Source: Ewingella americana
GTDB lineage: Bacteria > Pseudomonadota > Gammaproteobacteria > Enterobacterales > Enterobacteriaceae
Direction: 5' to 3'
Length of the DNA: 44,650 nucleotides
Assembly: GCF_006438725.1 (NCBI RefSeq)
Contig: NZ_RCZD01000022.1
Location: 300-44,949 of the forward strand
Part shown: piece by piece, positions 1 through 9,455 of the stretch
Numbering within the stretch: position 1 is the first letter of the stretch
Layout of the letters: every line of letters starts with the position of its first letter
Translations under genes and position numbers: made by a program
The notes under the pieces: model-generated
The model's input: the letters and a program-made list of their open reading frames with translations, nothing else
Told to the model about the DNA's origin: nothing
The model's database searches: none

Positions 1-39
1 TCAGTTTTAAGTCACGTGAGGCTTAAGTGAACGGCATTA

Positions 40-63
40 CACCTTCGGGTGGCGTTTTTGTTT
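40..63 (+). terminator. possible weak terminator hairpin
   Basis: A 4-bp stem (CACC/GGTG) around a TTCG tetraloop is followed by GCG and a T-run. It would serve a rightward transcript entering from outside the window. The stem is short, so this is tentative. The rest of the first 68 bases shows no gene. Confidence 0.25.
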
Positions 64-68
64 CTCAC

Positions 69-1283
<1,215 letters not shown>

Positions 1284-1313
1284 TCAACCCAGATCCTGCC
1301 TGATAGTGACGTG

Positions 1314-2213
1314 TTATGCGCCATTAATCTGCGACAGCTGACTCAATCTTTCCCATGCAAAGTCCCAGAAGGTTCTGACTTTTCTCGGGATTCGCTGAAT
1401 ATGTTGCACCACCAGTTGAACCGGCATCGGTGACGGTTCGGCCTCGGGCAGCAGTCTGACCATCGTTCCGGCGGCCAGATCGTCAGCGACCTGATAGCTC
1501 AGCAGCCTGGCAATACCATGACCAGCGCGCACCGCCATCAGCTGTGATTCCACCTCATTAAACAGCAAGCGCGGCGACAGTTTCACCCGCAGGCCATCCT
1601 CATTAGGGCCGAAACGCCACTCGTTGCGCGGGGATTTCAGGGTGCCAACGATAGTCTGATGCTGCGCCAGTTCCGCCGGTTGCCGCGGGCTGCCATGCTG
1701 TTGCAGATAGGCCGGGCTGGCGACCAGCATGCGGGTGACGTCGCCCACTTTACGCGCCACTTTGCCGGAGTCCTCCAGGTGGCCGATGCGTACCGCGAGA
1801 TCCAGCCCTTCGTCGATCAGCTCCAGATTGCGGTCATTGAGCACCATTTCAATTTGCATGTCCGGGTGCAGCCGCAGGAATTCCATCACCAGCGGCGCGA
1901 CGTGTTTGCGGCCAAACTGCACCGGCGCCGTGACGCGCAGCAGGCCACTGAGCTGGGTTTCGGTGGTGTCGAACAGCGCTTCCTGATAATGGCCAATCAG
2001 CAGTTGCGCACGCTCTGCCAGCCGCGCACCAGCCTCTGTCGCCGCCAGTCGCCGCGTGGTGCGTTCAACCAGGCGTGCGCCAAAGCGCTGTTCGAGTGAA
2101 GCAATGGCGCGGGTGATGGCCGGGGCCGAACGCCGGGTGCGCCGTGCCGCCTCCGCCAGACTGCCGTATTGCAGGACGGCGACGAAAATCTCTAACTCAT
2201 CCAGACGATCCAT
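1314..2213 (-). CDS. LysR-family transcriptional regulator
   Basis: A typical LysR regulator of about 299 aa. The N-terminal winged helix-turn-helix (about residues 1-60) has the family pattern of an AARRTRRSAPAITRAI recognition region, followed by a substrate-binding fold used as effector sensor. I use ATG at 2213 rather than GTG at 2225 because GGAAGA lies 6-7 bases before it. It is divergent from the glutathione S-transferase gene, the usual arrangement for a LysR protein controlling its neighbour. It therefore probably regulates the GST/flavoprotein pair and perhaps the esterase downstream. The effector is unknown. Confidence 0.9.
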   Translation of the reverse strand: MDRLDELEIFVAVLQYGSLAEAARRTRRSAPAITRAIASLEQRFGARLVERTTRRLAATEAGARLAERAQLLIGHYQEALFDTTETQLSGLLRVTAPVQFGRKHVAPLVMEFLRLHPDMQIEMVLNDRNLELIDEGLDLAVRIGHLEDSGKVARKVGDVTRMLVASPAYLQQHGSPRQPAELAQHQTIVGTLKSPRNEWRFGPNEDGLRVKLSPRLLFNEVESQLMAVRAGHGIARLLSYQVADDLAAGTMVRLLPEAEPSPMPVQLVVQHIQRIPRKVRTFWDFAWERLSQLSQINGA

Positions 2214-2267
2214 AGATTCTTCCACAAGATGAAACAGTCAATTTCAATCTTTACGGATTCGCTTCGT

Positions 2268-2296
2268 TTGTTGCAAGAGTAATCTGTCGCTATAGA
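2268..2296 (+). promoter_or_regulatory. promoter of the GST gene
   Basis: A TTGTTG -35 box (2268-2273) and a TATAGA -10 box (2291-2296) are separated by exactly 17 bases, with AGGAG at 2303-2307 before ATG 2315. It lies in the divergent interval where the LysR protein would bind. Confidence 0.6.
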
Positions 2297-2314
2297 CCAC
2301 ACAGGAGAAAAACC

Positions 2315-2935
2315 ATGCCCCCTATCCAGCTCTATGGCACCCCGCTTTCCGGCCACTGCCACCGCGTCGTTTTATTGCTCAACATGCTGAACCTGCCATT
2401 TGAAGCCAAAGAGGCACCGGCCAGCGTGCGCGAGACCGCCGAATTCCAGCGGCTCAGCCCGATGGCACAAATTCCGGTGCTGGTCGATGGCGATCTGGTG
2501 CTGACCGACAGCAACGCCATTCTGGTCTATCTGGTGAAACGCTACGCGCCGGACAGCCACTGGCTGCCGGAAGAGGCCATGCAGGCCGCGCAAGTCCAGC
2601 AGTGGCTGTCAAAAGCGGCCGGGGAGATCCGCTATGGCGTGGCGTCGGCGCGGATGGTGGTGCAGTTTAAAGCGCCGGAAGATTACGCCGCGTCGCTGGT
2701 GATCGCCCGCCGCTTCTTACCGCACCTCGAGCAGCATCTGAGCCAGCATGATTTTCTGGCCACCGACCGGGTGACCATCGCCGATCTGGCCTGTAGCAGC
2801 TATGTGCGCAGCGCGCCGGAAGGCGGGATTTCTCTCGAACCTTATCCGGCGACTCGCCAATGGCTGGCGCGGATCGCGGCTCTGCCAGGTTATCAACCGC
2901 AGCCCGGGCTGCCGTTACCCACCGCCGTACAATAG
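2315..2935 (+). CDS. glutathione S-transferase family protein
   Basis: A 206-aa soluble protein with the two-domain GST layout. The N-terminal thioredoxin fold (about 1-80) contains a YGTPLSGHCHRV segment with Ser12 as likely glutathione-activating residue, the cis-Pro motif QIPVL and the glutathione gamma-glutamyl contact DSNAI. The C-terminal helical domain (about 90-200) contains the N-capping box TIADLA. It should conjugate or reduce electrophiles with glutathione in the cytoplasm; the substrate is not predictable. AGGAG precedes ATG 2315. The next gene starts 24 bases after its stop, so the two form an operon divergent from the LysR regulator. Confidence 0.9.
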   Translation: MPPIQLYGTPLSGHCHRVVLLLNMLNLPFEAKEAPASVRETAEFQRLSPMAQIPVLVDGDLVLTDSNAILVYLVKRYAPDSHWLPEEAMQAAQVQQWLSKAAGEIRYGVASARMVVQFKAPEDYAASLVIARRFLPHLEQHLSQHDFLATDRVTIADLACSSYVRSAPEGGISLEPYPATRQWLARIAALPGYQPQPGLPLPTAVQ

Positions 2936-2959
2936 CCGTTTTACATGCAGGAGATCGCC

Positions 2960-3874
2960 ATGAGCGACACTGTTTTTCACCCTGACGAACGGCGGGCGCA
3001 GGCGCTGGCAGGGTTTGATATTGCCAGCGCGCCCATCCGCCCCGCTATGCCGGAGCAGCACCGCGCATTTTTTGCCGCTTTGCCCTACGTGCTGGCCTCG
3101 ACCCTCGATGAAAACGGCTGGCCAGTGGCGACGCTGCTGACCGGCCCGCCCGGTTTTATCAGCACGCCGGATGCCACCCATTTACGCGTTAACGCGCCGC
3201 GCAGACAGGACGATCCGGCGCTGGCGGCGATGCGCAGCGGGAATGAAATTGGCCTTCTTGGGATCGACTTTTCCAACCGGCGACGCAACCGCGCCAACGG
3301 CAAGATCGGCCGTATGGATAAGAACCGGATCGAGATCGAGGTTGATCAAAGCTTCGGTAACTGCCCGAAGTACATTCAGATCCGCGAACTGGTGGCAAGC
3401 GCAACGCTAAATCCGCCGCCTGCCAGGGAAGACCTGGAGACGCTCGACGATGATGCCCGCAGGCTGATTGTTGGCGCGGATACGTTTTTTGTCGCCACAC
3501 ATGCCCACCGGGGTACACCGCAGGGGGGTGCAGATGTCTCACACCGTGGCGGTCAGCCGGGGTTTGTGCACATTGAAGGCAACCGGTTATACATACCGGA
3601 TTTCACGGGAAATAAGTTCATGAATACGCTGGGGAACTTACTGGCGCAGCCGCGTGCCGCCCTGCTGTTTGTCGATTTCGACAGTGGCGATATTTTACAT
3701 CTGCAAGGCACCACCGAGATCCTCTGGCAGCCCGACGCACTCAAAGGTCCCGCCGGTGCAGAACGTTACTGGTGCGTGGAGTTCACCCGCGGGTGGCGCT
3801 TTCGTCAGGCTTTGCCCTGGCGCGGTCGCAATGTGAACTATTCTCCCGCAACGCTGGCCACCGGAACCTGGTGA
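2960..3874 (+). CDS. pyridoxamine 5'-phosphate oxidase-like flavin split-barrel protein
   Basis: A 304-aa protein with the FMN-binding split-barrel fold of PNPOx-related proteins. Recognisable segments are the N-terminal LPYVLASTLDENGWPVATLL strand region, a GNEIGLLGIDF strand, an INGRMDKN-like turn (GKIGRMDKN), and a second barrel with NKFMNTLGNLL and ARAALLFVDF. It contains QSFGNCPKYIQIR, typical of a subgroup of larger PNPOx-like proteins. A flavin-dependent oxidoreductase or a flavin/haem carrier role is possible; no substrate can be named. ATG 2960 is chosen over ATG 2945 because AGGAG (2949-2953) is correctly spaced before it. It follows the GST gene by 24 bases. Only 4 bases separate its stop from the convergent yjbR stop. 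Confidence 0.8.
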   Translation: MSDTVFHPDERRAQALAGFDIASAPIRPAMPEQHRAFFAALPYVLASTLDENGWPVATLLTGPPGFISTPDATHLRVNAPRRQDDPALAAMRSGNEIGLLGIDFSNRRRNRANGKIGRMDKNRIEIEVDQSFGNCPKYIQIRELVASATLNPPPAREDLETLDDDARRLIVGADTFFVATHAHRGTPQGGADVSHRGGQPGFVHIEGNRLYIPDFTGNKFMNTLGNLLAQPRAALLFVDFDSGDILHLQGTTEILWQPDALKGPAGAERYWCVEFTRGWRFRQALPWRGRNVNYSPATLATGTW

Positions 3875-3878
3875 ACCG

Positions 3879-4232
3879 TTAACCACTCAATCCATGTCGC
3901 GCCGATTCCGGCAGGGACGACACCACCAGCTGATACGAGCTGTCGACCAGATAGTAGAGCTGCGAGTTCGGCAATTCGCCGTCGAGATAGATGGTATTCC
4001 AGTGCGCTTTGTTCAGGTGGTCACCGGGGATGATGCAACTGTGTTTAGCGCGCAGCTCGTCAGCAAGTTCTGCGCTGGTTTTCAGTGAGATGGCTTCCCG
4101 CCCGTTGCATTCGCACAGCATGGCAAACATCACATCCGCCACTTTGATCTGGTTGGCGCCGCGCTGATTATTTTGCGTTTGCTCGGCACCGGGTTTAGCC
4201 AGGCAGTATTCAAGCAGTTCCGTACTGGTCAT
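3879..4232 (-). CDS. yjbR: MmcQ/YjbR family protein
   Basis: A 117-aa protein matching the YjbR/CyaY-like fold family: N-terminal LLEYCLAKPGAE, the FAMLCECNGREAISLKTS strand region, the conserved HLNKAHWNTIYLDGELP segment with HWNTI, and the C-terminal LVDSSYQLVVSSLP helix. The family is described as DNA-binding-like by structure but its function is unproven. GGAG lies before ATG 4232, though at long spacing. In E. coli yjbR also lies beyond tyrB on this arc, with aphA and yjbQ in between; those two are absent here. Confidence 0.85.
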   Translation of the reverse strand: MTSTELLEYCLAKPGAEQTQNNQRGANQIKVADVMFAMLCECNGREAISLKTSAELADELRAKHSCIIPGDHLNKAHWNTIYLDGELPNSQLYYLVDSSYQLVVSSLPESARHGLSG

Positions 4233-4355
4233 ATTTCATTTTCTCCATGGAGGTGAGCAAAAAACAGACGTTTAATGACTCAGCGTAGTTCAAAAAAAGG
4301 CCAACATTGCTGTCAGCCCTTATTTGCATGATGAAGAGTGAATCAGACTGGAATG

Positions 4356-5549
4356 TTACTGCACGGCGGCGAACGCGTCGGCGACCTGTTTCACGTTGTG
4401 GTGATTCAGACCCGCCATGCAGACACGACCGCTGGCAATCAGGTAGACACCGAACTCTTCACGCAGGCGATCAACCTGCGCGACGCTGAAACCGGTGTAA
4501 CTGAACATCCCACGCTGTTGCAGCAGGTAGTCAAAATTACGGCCCGGCAGCGCCACTTTCAGGCTGTTGACCAGCGTCTGGCGCATTTCCAGAATACGGA
4601 TGCGCATGCTTTCTACTTCATCCAGCCATTGGGCTTTCAGTTGCGCATCCCCCAGTACTTTCGCCACCACCTGCGCACCAAAATTCGGTGGGCTGGAGTA
4701 GTTACGCCGTACGGTGGCTTTGAGCTGGCCGAGCACGCGACCTGCGGCTTCGCTGTCTTCACACACCACAGAAAGACCACCGACGCGCTCACCGTACAGA
4801 GAGAAAATCTTCGAGAAAGAGTTGCTGACAAAGCAGGTCACGCCCGCCGCCGCCATCGCGCGAATGGCGTAAGCATCGTCATCAATGCCTGCACCAAAAC
4901 CCTGATAGGCAATGTCGAGGAACGGAATCAAATTACGCTGTTTGGCGATGTCAATCACCTGATCCCACTGGGCTGGCGTCAGGTCAGAACCTGTCGGGTT
5001 ATGACAACAAGGGTGCAGCAACACGATGCTTTGTGCAGGGAGAGTTTTCAGGCTGTCGAGCATGCCGGAGAAATTCACGCCAAGACTTTCGGGGTCGAAA
5101 TACGGATAAGTGTGAACCTTAAAACCGGCACCGCCAAAAATGGCCACGTGGTTTTCCCAGGTAGGATCGCTGACCCACACCTCAGAATTTGGGAAATAAA
5201 ACTTCAGGAAATCAGCGCCGACTTTCAGCGCACCCGACCCCCCGACGGTCTGAATCGTAGCGATGCGCTTTTGCAGCAAAGCCGGATGTTCTGCGCCGAA
5301 TAACAACGTCTGAATCGCGCTGCGGTAAGCCGGCAGGCCGTCCATAGGCAGATAGACCGATGCGGTTTGTGGCAGCGCATTCAGCTGGTTTTCAGCCGTT
5401 TCCACTGAAGCCAGTTGCGGAATAATACCTTGCTCGTCGTAGTACAGACCGATGCTCAGGTTAACCTTCTTCTCTCTTGGGTCATTTTTGAAACTGTCCA
5501 TCAGCGACAGGATCGGGTCACCGGCATAGGCATCGACATGTTGGAACAC
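4356..5549 (-). CDS. tyrB: aromatic-amino-acid aminotransferase
   Basis: Class I PLP-dependent transaminase that makes tyrosine and phenylalanine (and helps leucine and aspartate) from their 2-oxo acids with glutamate. From the GTG start the protein is 397 aa, the length of E. coli TyrB, and aligns from its first residues ([14 protein letters not shown]). The PLP lysine is Lys247 in SNSFSKIF; other landmarks are the [11 protein letters not shown] phosphate-binding loop, HPCCHNPTG and LDIAYQGFG. An ATG 39 bases upstream is open in frame but lacks support, whereas GTG 5549 has AGGAG nine bases before it. It is divergent from a pheC-like gene, which would supply phenylpyruvate for TyrB to transaminate. 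Confidence 0.97.
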   Translation of the reverse strand: MFQHVDAYAGDPILSLMDSFKNDPREKKVNLSIGLYYDEQGIIPQLASVETAENQLNALPQTASVYLPMDGLPAYRSAIQTLLFGAEHPALLQKRIATIQTVGGSGALKVGADFLKFYFPNSEVWVSDPTWENHVAIFGGAGFKVHTYPYFDPESLGVNFSGMLDSLKTLPAQSIVLLHPCCHNPTGSDLTPAQWDQVIDIAKQRNLIPFLDIAYQGFGAGIDDDAYAIRAMAAAGVTCFVSNSFSKIFSLYGERVGGLSVVCEDSEAAGRVLGQLKATVRRNYSSPPNFGAQVVAKVLGDAQLKAQWLDEVESMRIRILEMRQTLVNSLKVALPGRNFDYLLQQRGMFSYTGFSVAQVDRLREEFGVYLIASGRVCMAGLNHHNVKQVADAFAAVQ

Positions 5550-5635
5550 GGTATAGATCTCCTGGTTATTTTCTGAAATACCGCACAAAAACTGGCGCGG
5601 ATGTTGTTCGGCGGGTGATCAACAGTACTTCACAG

Positions 5636-5665
5636 ACTATCAAAGTTCGTTAAAAAAGATGACAA
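5636..5665 (-). promoter_or_regulatory. candidate tyrB promoter
   Basis: On the minus strand, TTGTCA (5660-5665) and GATAGT (5636-5641) are 18 bases apart, about 90 bases upstream of the tyrB start. I did not find a convincing TyrR box pair (TGTAAA-N6-TTTACA) here, so TyrR control is not claimed. Confidence 0.35.
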
Positions 5666-5727
5666 CAATGTTGTGATTTTACTCATCCTGTTGACCGGCA
5701 AATATCGCATCGACTTATGCAAATTTT

Positions 5728-5854
5728 TATACCCTAAATAATTAAAGTTGCAGGAAGGCGGCAAACGAGCGAATCCCGAATCACTTACTTAATTAAGTGA
5801 TTCGGGTGAGTCATCGCAGCCAACACACCTGCAACTTGAAGTATGACGGGTATA
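5728..5854. repeat. ERIC element (127 bp)
   Basis: An imperfect palindrome of exactly 127 bp, the canonical ERIC length. It starts TATACCC and ends GGGTATA. The subterminal arms are AAAGTTGCAGG and CCTGCAACTTGAAGTATGAC, and the central palindrome is built on CACTTACTTAATTAAGTGA with GAATCCCGAAT and ATTCGGGTGAG flanks. The AAGTAAGTGA..GGGGTGAG core of the ERIC consensus is recognisable but mutated. It occupies the tyrB-pheC intergenic region. Transcribed in either direction it would fold into a long hairpin. Confidence 0.9.
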
Positions 5855-5872
5855 TACTGGGCGGATTATAAA
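5843..5872 (+). promoter_or_regulatory. candidate pheC promoter overlapping the ERIC end
   Basis: ATGACG (5843-5848, four of six consensus bases) lies inside the right arm of the ERIC element. An 18-base spacer leads to TATAAA (5867-5872) just outside it. A second possible -10, TATACT, is at 5853-5858. Prediction only. Confidence 0.35.
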
Positions 5873-5921
5873 CAGAGGTGTACGACGCCTGCCCTGCCGC
5901 CCGCTATCAAGGACATGCCCC

Positions 5922-6701
5922 ATGAAGAAAACGCTATTGACCCTGACACTGCTGGCTGCCAGCCCCCTGGCCGCCCACGCAGATGGCACGCCTTCGCATC
6001 TGGATCGCGTACAGCAAAAAGGGTCGATCAACGTCTGTACTACCGGCGACTACAAGCCCTACACCTTTCTGAATAAAGAGGGGCAGTACGAAGGCATCGA
6101 CATCGCCATGGCGCAGTCACTGGCCGCCAGCCTCGGCGTGAAGGTCAACTGGGTGCCAACCACGTGGAAAACCATGATGTCAGATATGACGTCGAACAAT
6201 TGCGATATTGCCATGGGCGGGATCTCCGTCACCCTGGCACGTCAGCAGAAAGCCTGGTTCGCCGATACGCTTGATCAGGACGGTAAAATCCCGTTGGTGC
6301 GCTGTGAAGACGTGCGGAAATACCAGACTATTGCACAGCTGAATTCACCCACAGTGCGGCTGATTGAACCGGCGGGGGGCACCAACGAGGCCTTTGTTCA
6401 CAGCCATCTTGCCAATGCTAAGCTGACGCTGCACGACAACGTGACGATTTTCCAGCAACTGGTGGAGAAGAAAGCGGACGTGATGATCACCGACGCGTCC
6501 GAAGCGCTGTTTCAGCAGAAACATTACCCGAAACTTTGCGCAGTGAACCCGAAGAAGCCGCTGCAATATGGCGAGAAAGCCTACCTGCTGCCGCGTGATG
6601 ACGTGAGTTGGAAGATGTATGTCGACCAGTGGCTGCACCTGAGTAAAGCCACCGGCGATTATCAGAATCTGGTCAGCCACTGGCTGGCAGTGAAGAGATA
6701 G
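5922..6701 (+). CDS. pheC: periplasmic cyclohexadienyl (prephenate/arogenate) dehydratase, PheC-like
   Basis: A 259-aa protein with a signal peptide (cleavage near AHA-DG, residue 20) and a periplasmic amino-acid-binding-protein fold. It matches Pseudomonas aeruginosa PheC as I remember it: TGDYKPY near the start, VPTTWKTMM, CDIAMGGISV, AGGTNEAF, DNVTIFQQLVEKKADVMITD, and the tail KPLQYGEKAYLLPRDD with YVDQWLHL. Glu194 in DASEA aligns with the Glu of PheC that is reported as the catalytic acid. Cys128 and Cys206 sit where PheC has a disulfide. PheC decarboxylates and dehydrates prephenate to phenylpyruvate, or arogenate to phenylalanine, outside the cytoplasm. The alternative is a plain amino-acid-binding protein, but the Glu and the Cys pair favour the enzyme. 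AAGGA precedes ATG 5922. Confidence 0.75.
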   Translation: MKKTLLTLTLLAASPLAAHADGTPSHLDRVQQKGSINVCTTGDYKPYTFLNKEGQYEGIDIAMAQSLAASLGVKVNWVPTTWKTMMSDMTSNNCDIAMGGISVTLARQQKAWFADTLDQDGKIPLVRCEDVRKYQTIAQLNSPTVRLIEPAGGTNEAFVHSHLANAKLTLHDNVTIFQQLVEKKADVMITDASEALFQQKHYPKLCAVNPKKPLQYGEKAYLLPRDDVSWKMYVDQWLHLSKATGDYQNLVSHWLAVKR

Positions 6702-6732
6702 TCGTTGTATCCATGGTGTTTAATGACGACCG

Positions 6733-6750
6733 GGCGCAGCATGCTGCGCC
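6733..6750. terminator. palindromic hairpin between convergent pheC and alr
   Basis: A perfect 18-bp palindrome, GGCGCAGCATGCTGCGCC, ends on the last base of the alr stop codon and lies 32 bases after the pheC stop. There is no T-run on either strand, so termination efficiency is uncertain. Confidence 0.4.
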
Positions 6751-7829
6751 TATTCACCGACATATACGCGGGCTACCCGTGAGGTCAGTTGGGTGATCAG
6801 CTCATACTGGCTGATGCCGGTCGCGGCAGAAACCTGTTCAACCGGTAACCCTTCCCCCCAGAAAATCACCTCGTCGCCCACGACGTCGTGTGCGCCGGGG
6901 CCTAAATCAACTGAGATCATGTCCATCGATACGCGTCCAACAATCGGCACGATACGGCCATTGATCAGAACCGGCGTACCACTGGGGGCGCTACGCGGAT
7001 AGCCGTCGCCATAACCCATCGCGATCACACCCAGCCGGGTTTCACGTTCGCTGCGCCATGTCCCCCCATAGCCGACCGGTTCTCCGGCAGCATGGCTACG
7101 CACGGCGATCAGGCTGGAGGTCAGGGTCATGGCAGGTTTTAGCCCGAAATGCGCGGCGTCTTCCACGTCCAGCGGCGAGACGCCATACAAGACGATGCCG
7201 GGACGGACAAGATCCAGATGCGCGTCGGGCCATAAAAGCACGCCACCTGAAGCCGCAATGGATTTCAGTCCTGGTTTTCCCTGCGAAAATTGCAGGAATG
7301 CCCGCAGCTGGTTTGGCGTCGCTTCGCAATCCGGTTCATCTGCACGGGCAAAGTGACTCATAATATTTACCGGCTGCTGCACATTAGGACAAGCACACAG
7401 ACGCTGATAAAACGCTTCGGCCTCAGCGGGATGCACGCCTAACCGGTGCATGCCGGTATCCAGTTTCATCCACACGTTCAGCGGTTTGCAGAGCGTTGCC
7501 TGCTCAAGGGCAATGAGCTGTTCGACGCTGTGCACAGCCGTATCCAGCCCGTGTGCCACGACCTGTGGTAAATCCTCAGGACTGAAGAAACCTTCGAGCA
7601 ATATAATTGGCTTCACCACGCCGCCTGCTCGCAGCGCCAACGCTTCACTCAGACGGGCCACACCATAACAATCCGCATCCTGCAAACTGTGCGCCGCATC
7701 AAGCAGGCCATGTCCGTAGGCATTGGCTTTCACCACCGCCACCACACGACTTTGCGGCGCCAAATGCCGCACCCGTTGCAGATTATGTCGCAGAGCGCGG
7801 CAATCAATCACCGCCGTAGCCGCTTTCAT
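6750..7829 (-). CDS. alr: alanine racemase, biosynthetic
   Basis: PLP enzyme that interconverts L- and D-alanine for peptidoglycan, cytoplasmic. 359 aa, the length of E. coli Alr. The N-terminal TIM barrel carries the PLP lysine Lys34 in [10 protein letters not shown]; the C-terminal beta domain carries the second catalytic base Tyr254 in [15 protein letters not shown] (Arg129) and MGYGDGYPR are also present. AAGGA precedes ATG 7829. It starts nine bases after the dnaB stop, so the two are probably transcribed together, as in E. coli. Confidence 0.98.
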   Translation of the reverse strand: MKAATAVIDCRALRHNLQRVRHLAPQSRVVAVVKANAYGHGLLDAAHSLQDADCYGVARLSEALALRAGGVVKPIILLEGFFSPEDLPQVVAHGLDTAVHSVEQLIALEQATLCKPLNVWMKLDTGMHRLGVHPAEAEAFYQRLCACPNVQQPVNIMSHFARADEPDCEATPNQLRAFLQFSQGKPGLKSIAASGGVLLWPDAHLDLVRPGIVLYGVSPLDVEDAAHFGLKPAMTLTSSLIAVRSHAAGEPVGYGGTWRSERETRLGVIAMGYGDGYPRSAPSGTPVLINGRIVPIVGRVSMDMISVDLGPGAHDVVGDEVIFWGEGLPVEQVSAATGISQYELITQLTSRVARVYVGE

Positions 7830-7838
7830 TTTTATTCC

Positions 7839-9242
7839 TTAGTCTTCATCATATTGCGGACCGCCATAGTTATCGAAGCGGGAAAATTGGCCGTTGAAGG
7901 TCAACCGCACCGTGCCGATTGGGCCGTTACGCTGTTTGCCCAGAATGATCTGTGCAATACCTTTCTCTTCACTGTTATCGTGATACACCTCGTCACGATA
8001 GATGAACATGATCAAATCAGCATCCTGCTCGATGGAGCCGGATTCACGCAAGTCGGAGTTTACCGGGCGTTTGTCTGCACGTTGCTCCAGGCTTCGGTTG
8101 AGCTGCGACAGCGCGACAACCGGCACCTGCAACTCTTTTGCCAGCGCTTTGAGCGAGCGAGAAATTTCGGCAATTTCCAACGTACGGTTGTCGGACAACG
8201 CCGGCACGCGCATCAGTTGGAGATAGTCGATCATAATCAGGCTCAGGCCACCGTGCTCGCGGAAAATACGCCGTGCGCGTGAACGCACTTCCGTTGGCGT
8301 CAGGCCAGAGGAGTCATCAATATACATATTCCGTTTTTCCAGCAAAATGCCCATGGTGCTGGAGATACGCGCCCAATCCTCATCATCGAGCTGGCCGGTT
8401 CGGATTTTGGTCTGATCCACACGCGACATTGATGCCAGCATACGCATCATGATCTGGTCGCCGGGCATTTCGAGGCTGAAAATCAGTACCGGCTTTTCCT
8501 GCATCATCGCGGCGTGTTCACACAAGTTCATTGCGAAGGTGGTTTTACCCATCGACGGACGCGCTGCCACAATGATTAAATCGGATTTTTGCAGGCCTGC
8601 AGTCTTCTTGTTGAGATCGGCGTAGCCGGTATCCACACCCGTCACACCATCATGCGGACGCTGGAACAGCTCCTCGATGCGGGAAACAGTACTTTCCAAA
8701 ATGCGGTCGATGCTTTTCGGGCCCTCGTCTTTACTGGCACGGCTTTCGGCAATCTGGAAAACGCGTGATTCGGCCAAATCCAGCAGATCTTCGCTGCTGC
8801 GGCCCTGCGGGTCATAACCGGCATCGGCGATTTCATTGGCGACCGAAATCATTTCGCGCACGACGGCACGTTCGCGCACAATATCCGCATAAGCACCGAT
8901 GTTCGCTGCACTGGGGGTATTTTTCGACAACTCAGCCAGATAGGCAAACCCACCCACTGAGTCTAAATCACCCTTCTGCTCCAGGGATTCAGACAAGGTG
9001 ATCAGGTCGATAGGCTTGCTCATTTCCAGCAGGCGCTGCATTTCAGTGAAAATCAGGCGATGCGGGCGACTGAAGAAGTCATTGCTGACCACGCGTTCCG
9101 CGACGTTATCCCAGCGTTCGTTGTCCAGCATCAGCCCGCCCAGAACGGATTGCTCAGCTTCCAGCGAGTGCGGGGGAAGCTTCAAGCCTTCCATCTGGCG
9201 ATCGCGGTGTTCGTTCTGTTGATTGGTCGGTTTTTTGGCCAT
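7839..9242 (-). CDS. dnaB: replicative DNA helicase DnaB
   Basis: Hexameric 5'-3' helicase of the replication fork, 467 aa (E. coli 471). The N-terminal helical collar domain includes LPPHSLEAEQSVLGGLML, followed by a linker and a RecA-like motor domain with Walker A ARPSMGKT (227-234, Lys233), the Walker B region LIMIDYLQLM and the arginine-rich DLRESGSIEQDAD stretch. No intein is present: the P-loop and the DLRESG site, both common intein insertion points, are uninterrupted. It ends with the acidic QYDED tail. AGGA lies before ATG 9242 at long spacing. Confidence 0.98.
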   Translation of the reverse strand: MAKKPTNQQNEHRDRQMEGLKLPPHSLEAEQSVLGGLMLDNERWDNVAERVVSNDFFSRPHRLIFTEMQRLLEMSKPIDLITLSESLEQKGDLDSVGGFAYLAELSKNTPSAANIGAYADIVRERAVVREMISVANEIADAGYDPQGRSSEDLLDLAESRVFQIAESRASKDEGPKSIDRILESTVSRIEELFQRPHDGVTGVDTGYADLNKKTAGLQKSDLIIVAARPSMGKTTFAMNLCEHAAMMQEKPVLIFSLEMPGDQIMMRMLASMSRVDQTKIRTGQLDDEDWARISSTMGILLEKRNMYIDDSSGLTPTEVRSRARRIFREHGGLSLIMIDYLQLMRVPALSDNRTLEIAEISRSLKALAKELQVPVVALSQLNRSLEQRADKRPVNSDLRESGSIEQDADLIMFIYRDEVYHDNSEEKGIAQIILGKQRNGPIGTVRLTFNGQFSRFDNYGGPQYDED

Positions 9243-9268
9243 GTGTTGCTGAATTCCTGATCTAAGAG

Positions 9269-9285
9269 CCTGTTTTCAAAACAGG
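9269..9285. repeat. perfect inverted repeat in the dnaB leader
   Basis: CCTGTTTTCAAAACAGG has 8-bp arms around a single base and lies 27-43 bases upstream of the dnaB start, between dnaB and qor. The one-base loop makes an RNA hairpin unlikely, so it looks more like a dimeric protein's operator. I do not recognise the binding protein. Confidence 0.5.
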
Positions 9286-9455
9286 ATTTGGAAATGTGTT
9301 GTCAAAATAGGAAGCATAATGATGCGTCAGTATACGCAATTATATTTCGTTGTGATGCCTCATTTCCAATTGGTCTTAGCAGTTCACCACCTGCGCTGGA
9401 TTGTCTCAATCAAATAGCCTAGGGTTACCAACAGACCCGATAACGAGGAAGCAAC

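Noticed and set aside
5550-5588. ATG upstream of tyrB
   Set aside because: E. coli TyrB begins at the equivalent of GTG 5549, which has AGGAG at proper distance.
5640-5725. TyrR boxes upstream of tyrB
   Set aside because: No pair close to TGTAAA-N6-TTTACA was found, so TyrR control is left open.
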